Shown piece after piece: positions 1-4,575 of a stretch of 7,408 bases of DNA; within the stretch, counting starts at the first letter, position 1; each line of letters starts with the position of its first letter. Both the position numbers and the translations under genes were made by a program. The stretch is from Solirubrobacterales bacterium. Its GTDB lineage: Bacteria; Actinomycetota; Thermoleophilia; Solirubrobacterales; Solirubrobacteraceae. The DNA is taken from assembly GCA_025964065.1 (NCBI GenBank), contig JAOPZO010000380.1:1-7408 (forward strand). Direction: 5' to 3'. The notes under the pieces were generated by a model, which saw only the letters and a program-made list of their open reading frames with translations, was not told the origin of the DNA and searched no databases.

Positions 1-233
1 GTCACGAGCACGTCGCCCACGCCGCCGTCGACCATGGCGTGCGCCTCGCCCAGCGTCGCGGCCGCGATCCCGACGGCGCCCGCGGCGAGCTGCTGCTTCG
101 CGAGGGCCACCGACTTGTGGCCCTTCACGTGGGGCCGCAGCGCGACGCCCGCCCGGGCGCACCCCTCGGCCATCCGCACGAGGTTCGCCTCGAGCGCGTC
201 CGGATCGAGCAGCAGCGCCGGGGTGGCGAGCAC
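1..233 (-). CDS. D-threonine aldolase / D-serine dehydratase-like PLP enzyme, 5' part only
   Basis: Only the first 77 codons are present; the gene runs off the left edge. The protein begins MLATPALLLDPDALEANLVR and carries RPHVKGHK at residues 33-40, followed by an AVGIAAATLGEAHAMV segment. This is the N-terminal beta/alpha barrel of the alanine-racemase-like fold in the D-threonine aldolase / D-serine dehydratase (DSD1) family. Such enzymes use PLP and a divalent metal to cleave or deaminate D-hydroxyamino acids. By family analogy K37 is the probable PLP lysine. The usual motif is RPHxKTHK; here Gly replaces Thr. A GTG start at 233 is chosen because family members begin just before the TPALLLD strand and no ATG lies nearby. 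The start is 8 nt beyond the stop of the upstream gene, so the two are probably co-transcribed; there is no clear Shine-Dalgarno. Which reaction it performs cannot be told from this fragment. Confidence 0.85.
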   Translation of the reverse strand, partial: MLATPALLLDPDALEANLVRMAEGCARAGVALRPHVKGHKSVALAKQQLAAGAVGIAAATLGEAHAMVDGGVGDVLV

Positions 234-241
234 GCGGGCGC

Positions 242-700
242 TCAGCGGCCCAGCGTGCGCACGAAGAGCCGCGAGCGCCCCGGCACGTCGCCGAGCATCC
301 GCCGCACCTCGGAGAGCCCGGCGCGCAGCTCCGCGTCGCCGACGTCCACGGGCCGCAGCGAGTCCTGCAGCTCCGCGAGCCGCCCGTCGGCCTGCGCGGC
401 CGCGCTTCCCGCGCGGTCGAGGAACCCGCGCACGCCCTGCGACGGGTGCCCGGGCGTCGCCGGCGCCACATCCCGCACGGTCCGGCCGTGGCGCTCCGCG
501 AAGCCCGCGGCCGTCCGCTTGAGCCGCCCCGACGCGAGCTGCACCGGCTTGAAGAGCTCGCCCTCGAGGCGGTCGGCGGTCGGATCGTCGAGCAGCTCGT
601 AGGCCTCCCCGAGGTCGGCGAGCGCGACGGCGAGGTCGTCGAGCGCGATCGCGACCTCGTCGAGCATCTCCTGCTGCGCCTCGGCGGTGCTGTAGGCCAT
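242..700 (-). CDS. Uncharacterised helical protein, 152 aa
   Basis: I do not recognise the family. From the ATG at 700 the protein starts MAYSTAEAQQEMLDEVAIAL and looks almost wholly alpha-helical, with acidic amphipathic helices over residues 5-50. A central basic stretch (about 60-80) and a Gly/Pro-containing break (about 85-95) precede two further helices, ending RSRLFVRTLGR. There is no signal peptide, membrane segment, cysteine or recognisable catalytic motif. The start at 700 is preferred because a TACCCT hexamer lies 6 nt upstream, a spacing like that of other genes in the window. However, the frame stays open upstream to an ATG at 1015, through an fdhF remnant, so a 257-residue fusion is possible. 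It probably shares a transcript with the downstream PLP enzyme, which starts 8 nt after its stop. A functional link to that enzyme is not established. Confidence 0.7.
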   Translation of the reverse strand: MAYSTAEAQQEMLDEVAIALDDLAVALADLGEAYELLDDPTADRLEGELFKPVQLASGRLKRTAAGFAERHGRTVRDVAPATPGHPSQGVRGFLDRAGSAAAQADGRLAELQDSLRPVDVGDAELRAGLSEVRRMLGDVPGRSRLFVRTLGR

Positions 701-706
701 GTCGGG

Positions 707-712
707 AGGGTA
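707..712 (-). promoter_or_regulatory. Candidate -10 element of the 152-aa gene
   Basis: On the minus strand TACCCT (TAnnnT pattern) sits 6 nt before the ATG at 700, and no Shine-Dalgarno is present. It could drive a leaderless transcript starting at or next to the ATG. A -35 candidate 17 bp further up (TCGAGC, 730-735) is only a partial match. This supports 700 rather than 1015 as the working start of the downstream gene. Confidence 0.4.
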
Positions 713-727
713 CGCCGCCGCGACGTG

Positions 728-1015
728 CGGCTCGATCCGGACCACGATCGACTTCGACGTCGGCGTGCCGCTGGCCTCGCCGACCGGGTCGAGCGGGACG
801 AGCGCGTTCCTCTCGGGGTGGTACGTGGCCGCGCAAGCCGGGCAGTCGTAGCCGTCGTGCTGGTTGAGCCGTGCGAGCGTGCGTGCGGTGCGCAGCGGCC
901 CGATCTCCTGCAGGGAGCGCCTCATCGCGTTGGTGACCGCCGGCACGCCCGCGGCGTGGTCCTCGGGTGGCCCGATGCGCAGCGCCGCGTCCTCGTCCCG
1001 CTTCGGCTCGTGCAT
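728..1015 (-). pseudogene. FdhF/YdeP-type molybdopterin oxidoreductase remnant with internal deletion
   Basis: From an ATG at 1015 the first 61 residues match the N-terminus of the FdhF/YdeP-like molybdopterin oxidoreductases: AAGVPAVTNAMRRSL (21-35), GPLRTARTLARLNQHDGYD (39-57) and CPAC (58-61), where the family has CPGCAWPDP. The frame then goes directly to AATYHPERNALVPLDP and GTPTSKSIVVRIEP (62-96), which resembles the extreme C-terminus of the same family as I remember it. Family members are roughly 700-780 residues, so about 2 kb of catalytic domain is missing. Codons across the join keep strong third-position G/C bias, so the segment was coding. The frame contains no stop and enters the next gene at 700. 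A weak GGGGG lies before the ATG and a TAGCGG hexamer at 1031-1036. A catalytically active product is implausible; a short expressed peptide or an assembly error are the alternatives. Confidence 0.72.
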
Positions 1016-1058
1016 GTGCCCCCGACCAGCCCGCTAGCGCGGCGGCGCGCCGTCCGGG
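1016..1058. promoter_or_regulatory. Divergent intergenic region between fdhF remnant and HTH gene
   Basis: This short gap must carry upstream elements for both directions. It contains GCTAGC at 1033-1038 and a GC-rich run resembling GGCGGCGCGCCG. The minus-strand TAGCGG (1031-1036) would give a 15-nt leader with a GGGGG stretch before the remnant's ATG at 1015. No operator is clear. Confidence 0.3.
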
Positions 1059-1071
1059 CAAGATGGACCCC
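1059..1071 (+). promoter_or_regulatory. Candidate -10 element of the small HTH gene
   Basis: CAAGAT at 1059-1064 is followed by 7 nt and then the ATG at 1072. Three of six bases match TATAAT. It is weak alone; it is listed because the same spacing recurs before other genes here. Confidence 0.25.
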
Positions 1072-1263
1072 ATGCCCGCCCGCCGCCTCCTCTCGTTGCC
1101 CGAGGTCGCCGACCACCTGCAGGTGACGCCCGAGTGGCTGCGCGACGCCGTCGCCTCCGACGGCTTCCCGTGCGCGGTCGACGCGGGCGAGGACGCGCTC
1201 TTCGACCTCGAGGCGGTCCGGGCGTGGCTGCGCCGCCCGGACCCGTTCGGCGACGAGACCTAG
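1072..1263 (+). CDS. Small MerR/excisionase-type helix-turn-helix DNA-binding protein, 63 aa
   Basis: This is a single-domain protein. SLPEVADHLQVTPEWLRDAV (residues 8-27) has the pattern of the HTH_17/excisionase helix-turn-helix: S-x-x-E-V-A-x-x-L-x-V-T, then a recognition helix with W22. The rest contains the wing and closing helix, FDLEAVRAWLRR (44-55), typical of this fold. There is no effector or catalytic domain. Proteins of this size act as small transcription factors or recombination directionality factors, but no integrase is nearby, so a regulator is more likely. An in-frame ATG at 1063 would add three residues. The ATG at 1072 is preferred because the protein then begins immediately before the domain and CAAGAT lies 7 nt upstream. 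The gene diverges from the fdhF remnant, and its TAG overlaps the TAG of the convergent GST gene. Its target is unknown. Confidence 0.8.
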   Translation: MPARRLLSLPEVADHLQVTPEWLRDAVASDGFPCAVDAGEDALFDLEAVRAWLRRPDPFGDET

Positions 1264-1985
1264 TCGCGGGCGGGCACCCAGCCCGCCGGGAGCGCCCCCG
1301 CCGGGACCAGCCCGGGGTAGTCCGGGAAGAGCCGCAGCGCGAGCGCGGTGCCCGGGCGGCCGTCCATCAGCCCGTGCAGGTCCCCGACGGTGTGGAGCAC
1401 CCGCAGCGTGGCCCCGATCTCGAAGTCCGCCGCGTTCGGCTGCTCCCCGCCGAGCACGCCCTCGGCGAGGAACGCGTCGACCCGGTCGAGCTTCGCGGGC
1501 AGCCCCGCCAGGTCCTCGGCGACCCGCACCGCGGTGATCCCGTGGTACTTCCAGGAGGCGCGGACGTAGCGGATCGCGAAGTCCGTGCCGGGCGGGTCCA
1601 GCGGCGGAGCGCCGCCGAAGGTCCCCAGCGCCTCGGGCCGGAAGTGCATCGCGCACCACGTCAGCCGCCGGCCCAGCGGCTGCAGGTGCTCGTCGCCCCA
1701 GGCGGCCGCCTCGCGGATCGCCGCGTCGGGAAGGAGCGGCGCGTCGGGCGCGAGCTCGTCGAGCCGCGCGTAGATCGCCCGGGACCCGTGCACGGGCTCG
1801 CCGTCGACGAGCAGCCCGGGAACCGTCGTGTTCCCCTCGCCGTAGGTCGCCGCCATCACCTCGGGGTGCTTCCCCGGCACGAGCGCGACCCGCTCGTAGT
1901 CGAGGCCCTTCAGCCGCAGCGCGGCCTCGACGGCCATGCAGGGGTGGGAGGGCGGGAGGACGTGCAGCGTGAGGGCGGGCGGCAT
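1260..1985 (-). CDS. Glutathione S-transferase family protein, 241 aa
   Basis: The length and two-domain layout are those of cytosolic GSTs. Residues about 5-80 form the thioredoxin-like domain: a PPSHPCM turn at the active-site position (S13 and C16 as candidate catalytic residues), the invariant TVPGL with cis-proline (54-58), and GSRAI (67-71), which takes the place of the glutathione-binding E/D-S-R motif. Residues about 88-235 are the helical domain, with the N-cap segment PNAADFEIGATLR (183-195). Such enzymes conjugate or isomerise hydrophobic electrophiles or reduce peroxides. Actinobacteria often lack glutathione, so the true thiol is uncertain. The start lies 21 nt behind the desaturase stop, suggesting co-transcription, although TAGCGT 7 nt before the ATG could be its own promoter. 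A GGAGGT is present but 12 nt away, far for a ribosome site. The stop overlaps that of the HTH gene. The substrate cannot be inferred. Confidence 0.88.
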   Translation of the reverse strand: MPPALTLHVLPPSHPCMAVEAALRLKGLDYERVALVPGKHPEVMAATYGEGNTTVPGLLVDGEPVHGSRAIYARLDELAPDAPLLPDAAIREAAAWGDEHLQPLGRRLTWCAMHFRPEALGTFGGAPPLDPPGTDFAIRYVRASWKYHGITAVRVAEDLAGLPAKLDRVDAFLAEGVLGGEQPNAADFEIGATLRVLHTVGDLHGLMDGRPGTALALRLFPDYPGLVPAGALPAGWVPARD

Positions 1986-1992
1986 GCCCGCA

Positions 1993-1998
1993 ACGCTA
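1993..1998 (-). promoter_or_regulatory. Candidate -10 element of the GST gene
   Basis: TAGCGT on the minus strand lies 7 nt before the ATG at 1985, inside the 21-nt gap to the desaturase stop. It would allow independent leaderless expression in addition to read-through. No convincing -35 is visible upstream. Confidence 0.3.
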
Positions 1999-2006
1999 CC
2001 TCCGGC

Positions 2007-3155
2007 TCAGACCAGCACGGGCTCCCGCGGCGCTGCGGGGGCCGGCGCGGGCGGAGCGGGCGCGGCCGCCGCGACGGGCTTCGGGGCACCGCCGGGGAAG
2101 GAGAGCCGCAGGATCTTCCTGGCGACGGAGCGGTACTGCCGCCCGAGCCGGCCCGAGTGGTAGGGCAGGCCGTAGCGCTCGCAGATCTCCCGCACCCGCG
2201 GCGCGATCGTCGCGTAGCGGGAGCTCGGCAGGTCCGGGAAGAGGTGATGCTCGATCTGGAACGAGAGGTTCCCGGTCATGAGGTGGAAGAGCGGCGTGCC
2301 GTCGAGGTTGCAGGAGCCCGAGAGCTGGCGGACGTACCAGTCGCCGCGCGTCTCGCTCTCGTACTGCTCCTCGCTGAAGGTCTCGGCCGGCTCGGGGATG
2401 TGGCCCATGAAGACGACGGTGTGCACCCACACGTTCCGCACGACGTTCGCGACGAGGTTCGCCGCGACGGCGTTGCCGTAGCCCTTCGGGCCGGCGAGCG
2501 CCGGGAACAGCGCGAAGTCCTTGCCGAGCTGCGTGAGCCCCTTGTCGACGAACGCGCGGATCTCCTTGCGCGCCTGCTCCTTGGTCTTCTCGCCGCGCTT
2601 GACCGCGTCGAGCTCCATGTCGTAGAGCGCGATGCCCCATTCGAACGTCAGGGCCATCAGCAGCCCGTAGAGCGGCTGCGCCAGGTACACGGGGTGCCAC
2701 TCCTGCGCGGGGTCGACGCGCATCGCGGAGTAGCCGAGGTCGCGGTCCTTGCCGACGACGTTCGTGTACGTGTGGTGCTGGAAGTTGTGGCTGTGCTGCC
2801 AGGACTTCGCGGTCGAGGCGGCGTCCCACTCCCAGGTCGTGGAGTGGATGGCCGGGTCGCGCATCCAGTCCCACTGGCCGTGCATGATGTTGTGCCCGAG
2901 CTCCATGTTCTCGATGACCTTCGAGAGCGTGAGCGCGACCGTCCCCGCAGCGAGCGCGGGCTTCCAGCGCGCGCCGAGCAGGAGCGCCCGGCCGGCCAGC
3001 TCGAGCTGGCGCTGGCGCTTGATGACCGTGCGCACGTAGGCCGCGTCCTCCGCGCCGAGGTCCGCGCGCACCTCCGCGTGGAGCGCGTCGAGCTCCGCCG
3101 CGAGCGCCGCCCGCGCGTCCTGGTCGAGGTGGGCCGTGGACACGGGGATCGACAT
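2007..3155 (-). CDS. Membrane fatty acid desaturase (three histidine boxes), 382 aa
   Basis: This is an integral-membrane di-iron desaturase that introduces a double bond into a fatty acyl chain using O2 and an electron donor such as ferredoxin or an oxidoreductase. All metal-ligand boxes are visible: HNIMH (88-92), HNFQHH (123-128, with H121 nearby) and QIEHH (300-304), preceded by H291 in HLMTGNLSF. The third box in QxxHH form followed by LFP is typical of the COG3239 acyl-lipid/acyl-CoA desaturases, including actinobacterial DesA3-like enzymes. Hydrophobic spans lie at about 58-80, 155-178 and 229-251. The C-terminus (about 355-382) is an unusual Ala/Pro tail. The ATG at 3155 is chosen because it gives a normal-length N-terminus and has TACCGT 9 nt upstream; the frame is open further upstream but loses similarity. 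The gene diverges from the P450 and precedes the GST. Position of the double bond and acyl carrier are unknown. Confidence 0.93.
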   Translation of the reverse strand: MSIPVSTAHLDQDARAALAAELDALHAEVRADLGAEDAAYVRTVIKRQRQLELAGRALLLGARWKPALAAGTVALTLSKVIENMELGHNIMHGQWDWMRDPAIHSTTWEWDAASTAKSWQHSHNFQHHTYTNVVGKDRDLGYSAMRVDPAQEWHPVYLAQPLYGLLMALTFEWGIALYDMELDAVKRGEKTKEQARKEIRAFVDKGLTQLGKDFALFPALAGPKGYGNAVAANLVANVVRNVWVHTVVFMGHIPEPAETFSEEQYESETRGDWYVRQLSGSCNLDGTPLFHLMTGNLSFQIEHHLFPDLPSSRYATIAPRVREICERYGLPYHSGRLGRQYRSVARKILRLSFPGGAPKPVAAAAPAPPAPAPAAPREPVLV

Positions 3156-3164
3156 CGCGCTCGC

Positions 3165-3170
3165 ACGGTA
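3165..3170 (-). promoter_or_regulatory. Candidate -10 element of the desaturase gene
   Basis: TACCGT on the minus strand lies 9 nt before the ATG at 3155 and fits TAnnnT. There is no Shine-Dalgarno in the gap. The -35 position (around 3187-3194) holds only weak matches, so activator dependence or a non-canonical promoter is possible. Confidence 0.4.
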
Positions 3171-3204
3171 GCCGCACCGGCGCGCCGGAAGCCGCCAGGT
3201 TGGA

Positions 3205-3229
3205 CGAGGTGTCCGACCCCGACACCTCG
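3205..3229. repeat. Inverted repeat with 9-bp arms, operator candidate between desaturase and P450
   Basis: CGAGGTGTC (3205-3213) and GACACCTCG (3221-3229) are perfect inverted repeats separated by 7 nt. The repeat lies in the divergent intergenic region, 50 bp from the desaturase start and 48 bp from the P450 start. Its core GTGTC/GACAC half-site is the same as in the palindrome at 3253-3265, but in the opposite arrangement. Regulator binding to both sites is a reasonable inference; a chance hairpin in GC-rich DNA is the alternative. Confidence 0.5.
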
Positions 3230-3239
3230 GACCGGAGAC

Positions 3240-3276
3240 TCGACAGACCACTTGACACTGTGTCAGAATACGCGCC
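3240..3276 (+). promoter_or_regulatory. Candidate leaderless promoter of the P450 gene
   Basis: TCGACA (3240-3245, five of six bases of TTGACA) and CAGAAT (3264-3269, four of six of TATAAT) are separated by 18 bp. CAGAAT is followed by 7 nt and then the GTG at 3277. There is no room or sequence for a Shine-Dalgarno, so transcription would begin at or beside the start codon. The perfect TTGACA at 3252-3257 is less likely to be the -35, because 17 bp further on falls inside the start of the gene. Confidence 0.4.
3253..3265. promoter_or_regulatory. Perfect 13-bp palindromic operator candidate before the P450 gene
   Basis: TGACACTGTGTCA is a perfect dyad: 6-bp arms around a central T. It is markedly less GC-rich than its surroundings. 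It ends 11 nt before the GTG start and overlaps the spacer and first two bases of the likely -10 (3264-3269). A protein bound there would block RNA polymerase. Compact palindromes like this are characteristic of TetR-family and some other homodimeric repressors. No TetR-type gene is in the window; the small HTH protein at 1072 is not an obvious match. Confidence 0.6.
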
Positions 3277-4515
3277 GTGTCCACCACCGAAGAGCCCCCC
3301 GTCGACGAGCTGCGCGTGCTCGACCCCGAGCACTGGACCGACGGTCCGCCGCTCGGCGTATTCAAGCGCCTGCGCTCCGAGTGCCCCGTCCACTGGAGCT
3401 CCGGCATCAGCGAGCATCCCGACGAGCCGGGCTTCTGGTCCGTCACGAAGACCGAGCACATCGCCGCCGTCTCCAAGGACTGGCGCACGTACTCCTCCGA
3501 GCGCGGCGGCATGCTCGCGATGCCCTCGCACTTCTTCCCGCTCGAGATCCAGAACGCGATGTTCATCGGGATGGACCCGCCGAAGCACGACCGGCTCAAG
3601 GCGCTCTTCCAGCGCGGGTTCACCCCCAAGCGCACCGCGGAGCACGAGGACGCGATCCGCGCGATCGTGCGCGGGGTCCTCGACGGCCTGGGCGACCGCG
3701 AGACGTGCGATCTCGTCACGGACATCGCCCAGCCGTGCGTCGCCCGGGTCATCGGCTCGTTCATGGGGACCCCGCCCGAGGACGACGCGGCGTGGGCCCG
3801 GGTCATCAACGCGATCGTCAGCGCGGACGATCCCGAGGTGAACCCGGAGGGCCCCGCGGCCGTCATGGAGCGCGACATCCCCGAGGTCGTCCGGCGCTGC
3901 CAGGCGCTCATCGCGGAGCGGATCGCCGAGCCGAAGGACGACCTCACGACGGTGCTCGTGCAGGCCGAGGTGGACGGCGAGCGCCTCACGGAGCACGAGA
4001 TCGTCATGGGCTTCCTGCTGCTGATGACGGCCGGGCAGGACTCGACCAAGGGCGTCTTCTCCCAGGGGATGAGGGCGATCATGGAGGACCCGGAGCAGCG
4101 GCAGCTGCTGCTCGACGACCCGTCGCTGGCGGGCGACGCGGTCGAGGAGGCGCTCCGGATGTTCCCGGCGTTCGCGCACTTCCGCCGCACCGCGACGGCG
4201 GACGCCGAGCTCGGCGGGCAGCAGATCCGCGAGGGCGACAAGGTCGTGATGTGGTACCCGTCGGCCGGCCGCGAGGAGGGCGTCTACGAGGAGCCGGACC
4301 GCTTCGACCTGCGCCGCGGGGCCGAGCACATCGCGTTCGGCGCGGGCGGCCGCCACTTCTGCCTGGGGACCGCGCTCGCACGGCTGGAGCTGCGGATCAT
4401 GGTCGAGGAGACGCTCGCGCGATTCCCGCAGATCGCGATCGACGGGACGCCGCGCGCCGCGCAGGCCGTGTTCGTGAATCAGCTCACGACGCTGCCCGTC
4501 CGCCTGCGCCCCTGA
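3277..4515 (+). CDS. Cytochrome P450, 412 aa
   Basis: This is a full-length soluble bacterial class I P450, a heme monooxygenase needing ferredoxin and ferredoxin reductase, neither of which is in this window. Motifs in order: C-helix region MDPPKHDRLKALFQRGFTP (99-117); I-helix AGQDST (252-257) with acid D255 and alcohol S256; ExxR at E291-R294 (EALR); heme loop FGAGGRHFCLG (354-364) with thiolate C362. The heme loop is one residue longer than the usual FGxGxHxC. Together with the SQGM after the I-helix motif, this recalls the CYP124/CYP125-like group acting on methyl-branched lipids and sterol side chains, as far as I remember those sequences. S256 occupies the position normally held by the oxygen-activating Thr. 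The GTG start gives a normal N-terminus and lies 11 nt after the palindrome at 3253-3265. The substrate is not identifiable, but divergence from a desaturase fits a lipid-like substrate. Confidence 0.95.
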   Translation: MSTTEEPPVDELRVLDPEHWTDGPPLGVFKRLRSECPVHWSSGISEHPDEPGFWSVTKTEHIAAVSKDWRTYSSERGGMLAMPSHFFPLEIQNAMFIGMDPPKHDRLKALFQRGFTPKRTAEHEDAIRAIVRGVLDGLGDRETCDLVTDIAQPCVARVIGSFMGTPPEDDAAWARVINAIVSADDPEVNPEGPAAVMERDIPEVVRRCQALIAERIAEPKDDLTTVLVQAEVDGERLTEHEIVMGFLLLMTAGQDSTKGVFSQGMRAIMEDPEQRQLLLDDPSLAGDAVEEALRMFPAFAHFRRTATADAELGGQQIREGDKVVMWYPSAGREEGVYEEPDRFDLRRGAEHIAFGAGGRHFCLGTALARLELRIMVEETLARFPQIAIDGTPRAAQAVFVNQLTTLPVRLRP

Positions 4516-4528
4516 GGCGCGAGGTCGG

Positions 4529-4551
4529 GGCCGGCCCGGGGCGGGCCGGCC
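4529..4551 (+). terminator. GC-rich stem-loop after the P450 gene
   Basis: GGCCGGCCC (4529-4537) pairs perfectly with GGGCCGGCC (4543-4551) across a 5-nt loop, starting 13 nt after the P450 stop. There is no T-tract. It may be a U-less terminator or a transcript-end stabiliser, or simply a GC-rich repeat. It lies just upstream of the transporter's candidate -10. Confidence 0.4.
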
Positions 4552-4560
4552 GGCAGGCGC

Positions 4561-4566
4561 TACAAC
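4561..4566 (+). promoter_or_regulatory. Candidate -10 element of the MFS transporter gene
   Basis: TACAAC is an AT-rich island in GC-rich DNA, 9 nt before the ATG at 4576. Four of six bases match TATAAT. A weak GGGGA sits close to the ATG but is too near for a good ribosome site. No -35 is evident; the stem-loop occupies that position. Confidence 0.35.
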
Positions 4567-4575
4567 TCCGGGGAC

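Noticed and set aside
1072..1263. Small HTH gene as an excisionase of a mobile element
   Set aside because: No integrase, attachment-site repeat, tRNA end or other mobile-element gene is visible in the window, so a small regulator is the simpler reading.
1998..2003. GGAGGT as ribosome-binding site of the GST gene
   Set aside because: It is a good Shine-Dalgarno sequence but lies about 12 nt from the ATG, further than usual, and the TAGCGT in between suggests a leaderless start. A minor role cannot be excluded.
3177..3188. 12-bp palindrome CCGGCGCGCCGG
   Set aside because: It is self-complementary but made only of G and C in DNA of similar composition, and it does not share the GACAC half-site of the neighbouring dyads. 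It is probably chance.
3252..3257. Perfect TTGACA as the P450 -35 element
   Set aside because: At standard spacing its -10 would lie around 3275-3280, inside the start of the gene, where the bases do not fit. The hexamer is better explained as part of the palindrome 3253-3265.
3156..4356. Upstream extension of the desaturase frame beyond the ATG at 3155
   Set aside because: The frame is open across the intergenic region and antisense to the P450, but desaturase similarity stops at 3155 and the extension is low-complexity or shadow sequence.
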